From Bacillota bacterium (GTDB lineage Bacteria; Bacillota; Bacilli; Paenibacillales; Paenibacillaceae), in contig JAEWJS010000127.1 of assembly GCA_023386495.1 (NCBI GenBank), forward strand, positions 11,674-75,673: a stretch of 64,000 bases of DNA, given 5' to 3'. The translations under genes and the position numbers were made by a program. Shown here in pieces: positions 51,535-59,028 of the stretch. How positions within the stretch are numbered: position 1 is the first letter of the stretch; every line of letters begins with the position of its first letter. The notes under the pieces are model-generated. The model saw only the letters and a list, made by a program, of their open reading frames with translations, did no database searches and was not told the DNA's origin.

Positions 51535-52347
51535 TTAGCCTCGAACTTGCTCCAGGATGAGGCTGGCCGTCTCTTCGACTGCTTTATGCGAGACATCGAT
51601 GACCACGCAGCCGAGCCGCTTCATGACATCGTCCGCATAAGCCAACTCATGCTCGATGCGGGACATCGTCGCATAGGAGGCGTTGTCGGGGAGGCCCAGC
51701 GCCTTTAGCCTTTCCTTGCGGATGATATTCAAGTAGTGCGTGCCGATCGTCAGCCCGATAATGCGCGACTTCGGCAATTTGAACAGTTCGGGAGGCAGCT
51801 TAAGTTCCGGTACGAGCGGCACGTTCGCCACCTTGTATTTCTTATGCGCCAGATACATGGAGAGCGGCGTCTTGGACGTGCGGGATACGCCGACCAGCAC
51901 GATATCGGCCTTCAGGATGCCGGAGTAATCCTTGGCGTCATCGTACTTGACCGCGAACTCCACTGCCTCCACCTTGCGAAAATAGTCCGCGTCCAGCACA
52001 TGGTTCAAGCCGGGCTCGCGGCGCGGCAGCTTGCCGGTCTGCAGTTCGAGGCTTTCAAGCAGCGGACCGAGCAGGTCGACGGCCCGCACGCCGCGTTCTT
52101 CCGCTATGCGCGCCATCGCCTCCCGCAAATGCTGGAGCACCAGCGTGTACAGAATGACGGCCCCGCTATTCGCCGCATGCTCGACAACCCGGGCGATCGT
52201 CCCCTCGTCCATGACGAAGGGCGCTCTCCGGATATCGGCATACGCCGGATGGAACTGCGCGACCGCTGCGCGGACGACGACTTCGCCGGTATCCCCGGCC
52301 GAATCCGAGACGACATAGATGACAATGTCCTTCGATTTCTGCTCCAT
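51535..52347 (-). CDS. yqfL: Pyruvate, phosphate dikinase regulatory protein (YqfL)
   Basis: These bifunctional kinases/pyrophosphorylases turn off pyruvate phosphate dikinase (PPDK) or PEP synthase by phosphorylating a threonine with ADP, and reverse it with phosphate. The 270-aa protein has YVVSDSAGDTGEVVVRAA, the P-loop GVSRTSKTPLSMYLAHK and GLTIGTHYLNIIRKERL. The start at 52347 is 7 nt from AAGGAGG. The neighbourhood lacks ccpN, its neighbour in B. subtilis. The target here is inferred, no ppdK is in the window. Confidence 0.92.
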   Translation of the reverse strand: MEQKSKDIVIYVVSDSAGDTGEVVVRAAVAQFHPAYADIRRAPFVMDEGTIARVVEHAANSGAVILYTLVLQHLREAMARIAEERGVRAVDLLGPLLESLELQTGKLPRREPGLNHVLDADYFRKVEAVEFAVKYDDAKDYSGILKADIVLVGVSRTSKTPLSMYLAHKKYKVANVPLVPELKLPPELFKLPKSRIIGLTIGTHYLNIIRKERLKALGLPDNASYATMSRIEHELAYADDVMKRLGCVVIDVSHKAVEETASLILEQVRG

Positions 52348-52370
52348 CCGCACGCCTCCTTAGACCTGTA

Positions 52371-54455
52371 CTATGCAAACACCAACTTTGAAAAATCTGC
52401 GATGCGTCGAATATCCGCCGCAACCGCCGCGAGCGTCGACAAGCGATTCGCACGCACGGCCTCATCATCGACCATGACCATGATCTTGTCGAAATAGGCA
52501 TTGATGGCGTCCTTAAGCCCCGCGAGCTTCGCCAACGCATCTGCTGCGGCACCCTGCGCCAGCAATTGTTCGACTGAACCATGCACATGCTGCCAAGCTT
52601 CGAACAATGCAGACTCCGCCGGATCAGCGAACAAGCTTGGGTCCGGCGCTGCGCCGCTTGCCTTGGCTGCCAGGTTCGATACGCGGTTGAACGCATCGAC
52701 GACGCCCTTGAAGTCTTCGCCGGCATGGCCGGTCACCGCTGCGACGACCGCCGATGCCCGCACGATCGTAAGCGGAAGATTATCGTAACCCGAAGCCATG
52801 ATCGCATCCACGGCATCATAGCGAATCCCTTGCTCGCTAAGCACGTTCTTCACGCGGAGCGCGAAGAATTCATACAATTCTTTACGTATCTCGACCCGTT
52901 CGCGTTTCATTCCGCGCGCTTCATGTACGTCAAGCGCCAGGTCGAACAACTGCCCGAGCTCAATCGGCAATTTGTGCGCCAGCACGGTCTGGACGATCCC
53001 GGCCGCTTGACGGCGCAGCGCATACGGATCCTGCGAGCCCGTCGGAATGATGCCGATTCCGAAGCATCCGACGATCGTATCCAACTTATCCGCAAGCCCG
53101 ACGACGGCGCCGACGACGGATGCCGCCGTGCGATCGCCTGCGAAGCGCGGCTGATAATGCTCGAAGAGCGCCTTCGCGACGGCTTCGCGCTCGCCGGCTT
53201 TGCGGGCATAGTCTTCTCCCATAATGCCCTGCAGCTCCGGGAATTCATACACCATCTGCGTGACCAGATCGAATTTGCAGATTTCGGCGGCACGGTCGAT
53301 ATCGGAAGCCGATTCCGCGCCGACCTGTACTGCCTCGGCAATCGCGATCGCCAGCTTCCGGATGCGACGGACCTTATCAGCCGTCGTGCCGAGCTCTTCG
53401 TGATAGACGATCGTCTCCAGCTTGGCATTCGCGTCCGCGATCGCCAGCTTCTGATCCTCGTTGTAGAAGAACTTGGCGTCGGAGAGCCGTGCGCGCAGCA
53501 CCTTCTCGTTGCCCTTGGCCACCTGCTCGATCGAGGTGCGGTCGCCGTTGCGGACCGTGACGAAGAACGGCAGCAGCTCGCCTGCATGGTTCAGCACCGG
53601 GAAATAGCGCTGATGCTCGCGCATCGAAGTAATGAGCACCTCTTGCGGAATGTTCAGGAACGACGGATCGAACGTGCCGAACAAGACGCTCGGGGTCTCG
53701 ACTAAGAACAGCACTTCCTCGAGCAGGTCCTCCTTAACGGCGATATCCCAGCCGCGTTCTTCAGCCAACGCTCGGATCTGTTCGACGATCATCGTCTCGC
53801 GCTCTGCGACGTCTGCAATGACGCGCTGCTCGCGAAGCTTCGCTACGTATTCGGACGGCTCGCCGATCGCCGTCTCGCCGCCTAGGAAGCGGTGGCCGCG
53901 CGTCACGTTGCCGCTCGTTACGCCGGCGATCTCCAGCGGCAGCACGTCCTGGCCGAACAACGCGACCATCCAGCGAATCGGGCGAACGAAGCGGAGCTCA
54001 TAGCTGCCCCATCGCATGCTCTTCGGGAACGTCATCGTCGTGATGATCTCCGTCAACCCGCCCGGCAGCACGCTCATCGTGTCTTCGCCGATGCCGCTTT
54101 TGTTCGCGTAGACGTACTCGATGCCTGCCAGCTCCTTGAAGAAGAACTGTTCCGGTTCTACCCCTTGGCTGCGGGCGAAGCCTAATGCGGCCTTGCTCCA
54201 GTTGCCGCTGTCGTCAACGGCAATCTTGCGGGACGGTCCCTTCACTTCCTCATGAATATCCGACTGCCTCTCCGCCATGTCGCGGACCAGCACCGCGATC
54301 CTTCTCGGCGTCGCATAGGCCTCGACATCGCCGTGCGCGATACGCGATTCTTGCAGCCACTTGGCCGTCTTCTCTTTCAATTGGTTCATCGCGCTTAGCA
54401 CGAAGCGAGCCGGAATTTCTTCCATTCCGATCTCGAGCAGCAGATCCTTAGCCAT
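52371..54455 (-). CDS. glyS: Glycine--tRNA ligase beta subunit
   Basis: The beta subunit of the alpha2-beta2 glycyl-tRNA synthetase binds and positions tRNA-Gly. The 694-aa protein starts KDLLLEIGMEEIPARFV, has PLEIAGVTSGNVTRGHRF, TPSVLFGTFDPSFLNIP, MREHQRYFPVLNHAG and the HD-like DKLDTIVGCFGIGIIPTGS motif (in part), ending with the anticodon-binding type helix region. Its start overlaps the glyQ stop by 8 bp. Both subunits are controlled by the T-box upstream of glyQ. Confidence 0.97.
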   Translation of the reverse strand: MAKDLLLEIGMEEIPARFVLSAMNQLKEKTAKWLQESRIAHGDVEAYATPRRIAVLVRDMAERQSDIHEEVKGPSRKIAVDDSGNWSKAALGFARSQGVEPEQFFFKELAGIEYVYANKSGIGEDTMSVLPGGLTEIITTMTFPKSMRWGSYELRFVRPIRWMVALFGQDVLPLEIAGVTSGNVTRGHRFLGGETAIGEPSEYVAKLREQRVIADVAERETMIVEQIRALAEERGWDIAVKEDLLEEVLFLVETPSVLFGTFDPSFLNIPQEVLITSMREHQRYFPVLNHAGELLPFFVTVRNGDRTSIEQVAKGNEKVLRARLSDAKFFYNEDQKLAIADANAKLETIVYHEELGTTADKVRRIRKLAIAIAEAVQVGAESASDIDRAAEICKFDLVTQMVYEFPELQGIMGEDYARKAGEREAVAKALFEHYQPRFAGDRTAASVVGAVVGLADKLDTIVGCFGIGIIPTGSQDPYALRRQAAGIVQTVLAHKLPIELGQLFDLALDVHEARGMKRERVEIRKELYEFFALRVKNVLSEQGIRYDAVDAIMASGYDNLPLTIVRASAVVAAVTGHAGEDFKGVVDAFNRVSNLAAKASGAAPDPSLFADPAESALFEAWQHVHGSVEQLLAQGAAADALAKLAGLKDAINAYFDKIMVMVDDEAVRANRLSTLAAVAADIRRIADFSKLVFA

Positions 54456-55335
54456 GCTGAATCACTCCTTTCTTAAGCAGAGGGAAGCCGAGACGCTCGC
54501 GCTCCTCCAGATAGACGGCAGCGCACTGCCGGGCAAGGTTTCGCACCCGAATGATGTAGCCCGTCCGTTCCGTTACGCTGATTGCGCCGCGCGCATCCAG
54601 CAGGTTGAAGGAATGCGAGCACTTCAGCGCGTAATCGTACGCCGGGAACACCAGCTTCTGCTCCAGCGCCCGCTTCGCTTCTTCTTCATATTGATTGAAG
54701 AGCGAGAATAGCATCGTCGTATCCGAAATTTCGAACGTATATTTGGAGTGCTCATATTCCGGCTGCAGGAACACGTCGCCGTACGTGACGCCCTCGACCC
54801 ATTCCAGCTCGAATACGTTCTCCTTCTCTTGAATGTACGAAGCAAGACGCTCCATGCCGTACGTAATTTCGACGGCGACCGGATTCATCTCGATGCCGCC
54901 GACCTGTTGGAAGTACGTGAATTGCGTCACTTCCATGCCGTTCAGCCATACTTCCCAGCCTAATCCCCATGCTCCGAGACCGGGATGCTCCCAGTTATCC
55001 TCTACGAAGCGGATATCGTGATGCAGCGGGTCGACGCCGAGTCTGCGCAGACTCTCCAGATACAGCTCCTGGATGTTGTCCGGCGACGGCTTCATGATCA
55101 CTTGGAATTGATGATGCTGATACAGCCTGTTCGGGTTCTCCCCGTAGCGTCCGTCGGCAGGGCGGCGCGACGGCTCCACATACGCGACGTTCCACGGCTC
55201 CGGTCCGATGGAACGGAGGAACGTCATCGGATTCAGCGTACCTGCACCCGTCTCGACGTCATACGGATTGACGACCACGCATTGCTGCTCTGCCCAGAAT
55301 TGCTGAAGCGTCAGAATCATGCTCTGAAAATTCAT
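54448..55335 (-). CDS. glyQ: Glycine--tRNA ligase alpha subunit
   Basis: The alpha subunit carries the class II aminoacylation site. The 295-aa protein starts MNFQSMILTLQQFWAEQQCV, has NPYDVETGAGTLNPMTFLR, VEPSRRPADGRYGENPNRLYQHHQFQV (in part) and GWEVWLNGMEVTQFTYFQQ. The ATG at 55335 follows GGAGAATGG; the open frame beyond it is the T-box leader. It forms one operon with glyS, yqfL and possibly yqxD, dnaG and sigA. Confidence 0.97.
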   Translation of the reverse strand: MNFQSMILTLQQFWAEQQCVVVNPYDVETGAGTLNPMTFLRSIGPEPWNVAYVEPSRRPADGRYGENPNRLYQHHQFQVIMKPSPDNIQELYLESLRRLGVDPLHHDIRFVEDNWEHPGLGAWGLGWEVWLNGMEVTQFTYFQQVGGIEMNPVAVEITYGMERLASYIQEKENVFELEWVEGVTYGDVFLQPEYEHSKYTFEISDTTMLFSLFNQYEEEAKRALEQKLVFPAYDYALKCSHSFNLLDARGAISVTERTGYIIRVRNLARQCAAVYLEERERLGFPLLKKGVIQHG

Positions 55336-55415
55336 ACTGTCCCATTCTCCTTCTATTCTCGTTATCCCCGTGTCCGCAGGGTGCCGGCCGGTACAGCGCG
55401 AGTGACGGCTACGCC

Positions 55416-55461
55416 AAAAAACTCCCGTCTCTACGTCTGGTCCCAGACGTAGGGACGGGAG
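55416..55461 (-). terminator. T-box terminator of glyQS
   Basis: On the minus strand CTCCCGTCCCTACGTCTG and CAGACGTAGAGACGGGAG form a long stem followed by six T. The 5' arm competes with the T-box antiterminator, so transcription continues only when uncharged tRNA-Gly is bound. Confidence 0.9.
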
Positions 55462-55649
55462 CTTATCCCGCGGTTCCACCCTACTTGGCCTCTCCGCTGC
55501 TTGCACAGTGGATCAGCCCCCTTGATTGCGCCGTTCTCCGGAGTGCCCTTCATCGATTCGCAGCCACCGGGCTCACACCATCCCCGATTCGCTTAACGCC
55601 GCAGCAGCCGATTACTCGCTCCATCATCGTCCGATATTCATAATACACA
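55416..55649 (-). promoter_or_regulatory. T-box riboswitch of glyQS, specifier GGC
   Basis: The T-box sequence TGGAACCGCG lies at 55469-55478 (minus strand), directly before the terminator. Stem I features are visible upstream: AGTA (55613-55616), GGTGTGAGCC of the distal arm, and a specifier region GAAGGGCAC in which GGC (55545-55547) is the glycine codon that would pair with the GCC anticodon. The leader is of the compact glyQS type. Transcription starts about 7 nt after the -10 box at 55650. Confidence 0.93.
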
Positions 55650-55678
55650 AGTGTATCCATCTTAAGGTGCATTGTCAA
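55650..55678 (-). promoter_or_regulatory. Sigma-A promoter for glyQS
   Basis: On the minus strand TTGACA (55673-55678, perfect) is separated by 17 nt from TACACT (55650-55655). The -35 box lies within the last codons of recO, so the operon has its own promoter at the end of the preceding gene. Confidence 0.88.
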
Positions 55679-56420
55679 ATCCCAGGTTATCAAGCGCATC
55701 CAGGAAGGATCGCGTCTTCAATCGCAGCCCCAGATGATGCTCCTGCCACGCGCGCATGCATGCTTTCAGCTCAGCCTTCGTCTCCGGCTTCACTTGAATG
55801 CTGCCGAGCCGCCTCATATCCATCGTGCCGAACAGCCGCAGCAGCTTGACAGTGCCTTCACCCGGCTTAAGCGCATAGGGATCATTCGGTTTGCAGCGCG
55901 GACATGCCAGCCCTCCGAGCTTGGAACTGAATGCAAAAGGCCCCTCCTCGCGTCCGCAGGAAGCGCAGGACGCAAGGTTGGGCGAATAGCCGGCAGCCTG
56001 AAACACTTTCATTTCGAGCAAGCTGACCGTCACGCTTGGATCTTTGCCGTCTTCGAGCGCCGCGTAGCAGGCCTTGAGCTGCTCATAGATGAACTGTCCG
56101 GCATCCTCATCCTGAAGCGCGCGGTCGATCAGCTCCGCGGCATACGAGGCGTAAGCGGCCAGGTCGAGCTGCTCGCGCAGCTTATGGTGGGAATGCCAGA
56201 TCTCTCCGTTGTTGAGCGTACCGAGCCCACTCCCCTTGAAGAACGTGAACTCGCCATGCGTGAACGGCTGCGCAAGCGACCCGTGCCGGCTGCGCGGCTT
56301 CGATGCTCCCCGAATCAATACGCCGAGCTTGCCGTTCGTCGGCGTCAAGATTGTGACGATTTTGCCGCCTTCCCCGTAATCCATCGAACGAATAATGATG
56401 CCTTCAACCTTGTACAGCAC
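55662..56420 (-). CDS. recO: DNA repair protein RecO
   Basis: RecO loads RecA on SSB-coated DNA together with RecR. The 252-aa protein starts with the OB-fold MLYKVEGIIIRSMDYGEGGKIVTILT (in part), GVLIRGASKPRSRHG, then a helical domain and a zinc finger with CASCGREEGPF ... LACPRCK (four cysteines). Length and order are typical. It follows era and yqzL as in B. subtilis. Confidence 0.96.
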   Translation of the reverse strand: MLYKVEGIIIRSMDYGEGGKIVTILTPTNGKLGVLIRGASKPRSRHGSLAQPFTHGEFTFFKGSGLGTLNNGEIWHSHHKLREQLDLAAYASYAAELIDRALQDEDAGQFIYEQLKACYAALEDGKDPSVTVSLLEMKVFQAAGYSPNLASCASCGREEGPFAFSSKLGGLACPRCKPNDPYALKPGEGTVKLLRLFGTMDMRRLGSIQVKPETKAELKACMRAWQEHHLGLRLKTRSFLDALDNLGFDNAP

Positions 56421-56457
56421 CTGCTTCTCCCCTCGCCATGCTTAGACAGCTTATAAC

Positions 56458-56607
56458 CTAAGCTTCCTCCCATTCATCCAGCGAATCCAATAGCTCTTCG
56501 GTCTGCTGAACGCCTTCCAGGTCGCTCAGTTTGTCCATCTGTTTATACAGCAAGAACGCATCCACATCTCCGGTTAACGTAAAGTAAGTCCAAGAAAAAT
56601 CACGCAC
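56458..56607 (-). CDS. yqzL: YqzL-family small protein
   Basis: The 49-aa product MRDFSWTYFTLTGDVDAFLL... resembles YqzL of B. subtilis, a small conserved protein between era and recO with no known role. GTG at 56607 is chosen since GAAAGGATG lies about 6-8 nt upstream; a longer frame with ATG at 56616 abuts the same site. It ends in an acidic tail (EELLDSLDEWEEA). Confidence 0.82.
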   Translation of the reverse strand: MRDFSWTYFTLTGDVDAFLLYKQMDKLSDLEGVQQTEELLDSLDEWEEA

Positions 56608-56741
56608 GCGGATCATCCTTTCAACGCTGCGCGAGCGGCGATGCAGCTTGCGGCCGCCCAGCCAGCCAGAAATGCTTGCAGTCCTGTACGTGATTAGGAT
56701 GCGACGCATGTCAGCTAACTATCCTTGGATAAAAGGACCAC

Positions 56742-56778
56742 TTGTGATCACGCGGCAGATGCTCCGGAGCTTAATCGT
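56742..56778 (-). repeat. Fragment of the dispersed element (3' end only), after era
   Basis: CCACTTGTGATCACGCGGCAGATGC starts (in part) like the 3' end of the element, with TTGTGATC at 56742, and it contains a GCTCCGGAGC hairpin. It directly precedes (on the plus strand) the era stop codon, whose TAA is the complement of 56771-56773. No partner end is present. The resemblance is limited to the outer 10-12 bp and the position. Confidence 0.4.
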
Positions 56779-57682
56779 GGCGGAAACCGAGGTCCTTGAG
56801 GACACGCTCCTGGTTGCGCCAGTCCTTCTTCACCTTGACCCACAGCTCAAGGAACGTCTTGGAGCCGAGCAGCTGCTCGATATCTTTGCGGGCTTGCTGA
56901 CCGACTTCCTTCAGAAGCGCTCCCTTCTTCCCGATAATAATCCCCTTCTGCGAGTCCCGTTCCACATAGATGACAGCCCCGATATAGACGACTCCGTTCT
57001 CCTGCACGCGCATATCTTCTATCTGTACGGCAATGGAGTGCGGAATTTCCTCGCGCGTCATGTGAAGAATCTTCTCCCGAACGAGCTCGGCGCAGACGAA
57101 CTGCTCCGGATGGTCCGTCACTTGATCCTCCGGATAATATTGCGGCCCTTCCGGCAAATATTTCAACAGCTGCTCCAGCAGCGTCGAGACGTTGTTGCCG
57201 CTGAGCGCGGAGATCGGCACGACCTCGGTAAAGTCATGCAGCTTCCGATATTTCTCGATGATCGGCAGCAGCGCTTCCGGATGAACCTTGTCGATCTTGT
57301 TCATGACCAGGATGACCGGCGTATCGACCTTCTTCAGACGCTCGATGATGTAGCGGTCGCCGCCGCCCAGCTCTTCGGTCACATCGGTCAGGAAGAGCAC
57401 TGCCTCCACCTCGCCGAGCGCGCTTTCCGCGGACTTCATCATATGCTCGCCGAGCTTCGAATTCGGCTTATGAATGCCCGGCGTATCCAAGAATACGATC
57501 TGAGCGCCATCCGTCGTATAGACGCCATGAATTTTGTTGCGGGTCGTTTGGGGCTTGTCCGACATGATGGCGATTTTCTGGCCGATCAAGTGATTCATCA
57601 GCGTCGACTTGCCGACGTTCGGGCGTCCTACGATCGCCACGAAGCCGGAACGGTATGCTGGCTGCTTCGTCTGTGCACACAT
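56771..57682 (-). CDS. era: GTPase Era
   Basis: Era binds the 3' end of 16S rRNA and helps small-subunit assembly. The 303-aa protein has the G1 motif IVGRPNVGKSTLMNHLIG, the effector segment KPQTTRNKIHGVYT, G3 FLDTPGIHKP, G4 NKIDKV and the C-terminal KH domain with YVERDSQKGIIIGKKGALLKEVGQQARKDIE (in part). The ATG at 57682 follows AAGGAGG, which lies within the end of cdd. Confidence 0.97.
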   Translation of the reverse strand: MCAQTKQPAYRSGFVAIVGRPNVGKSTLMNHLIGQKIAIMSDKPQTTRNKIHGVYTTDGAQIVFLDTPGIHKPNSKLGEHMMKSAESALGEVEAVLFLTDVTEELGGGDRYIIERLKKVDTPVILVMNKIDKVHPEALLPIIEKYRKLHDFTEVVPISALSGNNVSTLLEQLLKYLPEGPQYYPEDQVTDHPEQFVCAELVREKILHMTREEIPHSIAVQIEDMRVQENGVVYIGAVIYVERDSQKGIIIGKKGALLKEVGQQARKDIEQLLGSKTFLELWVKVKKDWRNQERVLKDLGFRHD

Positions 57683-58138
57683 CTACTTGTCCTCCTTGGT
57701 TATACCGCCTCGTCCTGCTTCGAGCACCTCGACGTCAAAAGCACCCGGCAGCAGCGCGGCGACGGTCGTCTCCCGGTAGCTGCCTGTCATATTGCCCAGC
57801 AAGACCGGCATGTCCGGCGCGCACAGCTCGACGAGCACCTGGCGGCATACGCCGCAGGGCGTCACCGGCTCCGGCGTATCGGCCACTACGGCTATTGCCT
57901 GGAACGTGCGCGGCTTCCGTCCGTCCGCGACGGCACGGAATAAGGCGGTCCGTTCGGCGCAGTTCGTCGGACCGTATGCGGCATTCTCGATATTGCAGCC
58001 ATAATGGACCATGCCTTCTTCATCGAGAAGCGCCGCGCCGACGCCGAAATGCGAATAGGGAATATACGCGCGTGTCCTAGCTTCTTTCGCTGCTCCGAGC
58101 AGCATCTCGATCGTCTCTTGCGTCATCGTCAGCGCCAT
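57683..58138 (-). CDS. cdd: Cytidine deaminase
   Basis: Cdd hydrolyses cytidine and deoxycytidine to the uridines in pyrimidine salvage. The 151-aa protein has GCNIENAAYGPTNCAERTAL, with the zinc ligand and the catalytic glutamate in CAE, and the second zinc motif TPCGVCRQVL with two cysteines; this is the homotetramer form. Its last codons contain the ribosome-binding site of era. Confidence 0.95.
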   Translation of the reverse strand: MALTMTQETIEMLLGAAKEARTRAYIPYSHFGVGAALLDEEGMVHYGCNIENAAYGPTNCAERTALFRAVADGRKPRTFQAIAVVADTPEPVTPCGVCRQVLVELCAPDMPVLLGNMTGSYRETTVAALLPGAFDVEVLEAGRGGITKEDK

Positions 58139-58159
58139 AAGGCGGTGTCCTCCCTTGCA

Positions 58160-58531
58160 CTAATCAAGCGCGTGCATCAGCACGCGCCATAGATAAGGTA
58201 TGAATATAATCGAGCCGACAACAGCGGCTGCGACGGCGGCTGCCAGAACGGCGCCTGCCGCCGTATCCTTCGCAGCCTTGGCTAGCTTATGCGTCTCTAT
58301 CGTTGCCAGGTCTACCGCGCGCTCGACGGCCGTATTGATCAGCTCGGCCGCGATGACCATCGCGCTCATGACGATCAGAATCGCCCATTCGAGCGCGGAT
58401 ACGCCGAGCAAGGCTGCAAGCAGCATCACGATCGCGGCGGCAGCCGCATGGATGCGCATATGCCGCTCCGTTCGGAACGCGTGCGCGATGCCTTGGACGG
58501 CATAGCGAACCCTGGCAGCGAAGCGTCCCAT
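58160..58531 (-). CDS. dgkA: Undecaprenol/diacylglycerol kinase family protein DgkA
   Basis: In Gram-positives this small membrane kinase phosphorylates mainly undecaprenol, recycling the lipid carrier used by MraY. The 123-aa protein has three membrane helices and the motif AAELINTAVERAVDLAT, which holds the catalytic glutamates; the N-terminal part RYAVQGIAHAFRTERHMRIH is typical. The start overlaps the ybeY stop by 1 bp. Confidence 0.92.
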   Translation of the reverse strand: MGRFAARVRYAVQGIAHAFRTERHMRIHAAAAAIVMLLAALLGVSALEWAILIVMSAMVIAAELINTAVERAVDLATIETHKLAKAAKDTAAGAVLAAAVAAAVVGSIIFIPYLWRVLMHALD

Positions 58532-59028
58532 TAGCGCGTCAGTCCTGCTTGCTGCAGAATCGCTTCCTGCTTCGCGGTCATGACCGCTTCTTCTTCCTCG
58601 GACTCATGGTCGTAGCCGAGCAGATGCAGGAAGCCGTGCACGAACAGGAAGCCGATCTCCCGTTCGAGGGAATGCCCATACTCTTCGCTCTGCGCCTTCG
58701 CCCGTTCGACGGAGATGATAATATCGCCGAGCAGCTCCGTTACCGGCGCAGGCTCCGATTCGTCTTCGACCTCGTATACGATCTCAAGCTCTTCGTCGGT
58801 ATCCTCCTGCATCGCGAACGACAGCACGTCCGTCGGCCTATCGATGCCTCTGTATTCCCGGTTCAGCTCATGAATCCGCTCATCATCCGTGAACGTCAGG
58901 GCGACCTCGCCGTCCTCGACATCCTCGGCTTGTCCCGCAAGGCGCAGCAGCTCAGTCAGGCGCGCGATCCAAGCATCCGGCACCTCGATTGCTTCTTGCT
59001 CGTTGTTCCATTCTAACTGTAGACTCAT
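58531..59028 (-). CDS. ybeY: Endoribonuclease YbeY
   Basis: YbeY is a metal-dependent RNase needed for the 3' maturation of 16S rRNA. The 165-aa protein contains the zinc motif HGFLHLLGYDH, the segment RPTDVLSFAM and LGDIIISVERAKAQ. It is a few residues longer than B. subtilis YbeY because of an acidic insertion (EDTDEELEIVYEVEDESE). It overlaps pgpH by 4 bp. Confidence 0.96.
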   Translation of the reverse strand: MSLQLEWNNEQEAIEVPDAWIARLTELLRLAGQAEDVEDGEVALTFTDDERIHELNREYRGIDRPTDVLSFAMQEDTDEELEIVYEVEDESEPAPVTELLGDIIISVERAKAQSEEYGHSLEREIGFLFVHGFLHLLGYDHESEEEEAVMTAKQEAILQQAGLTR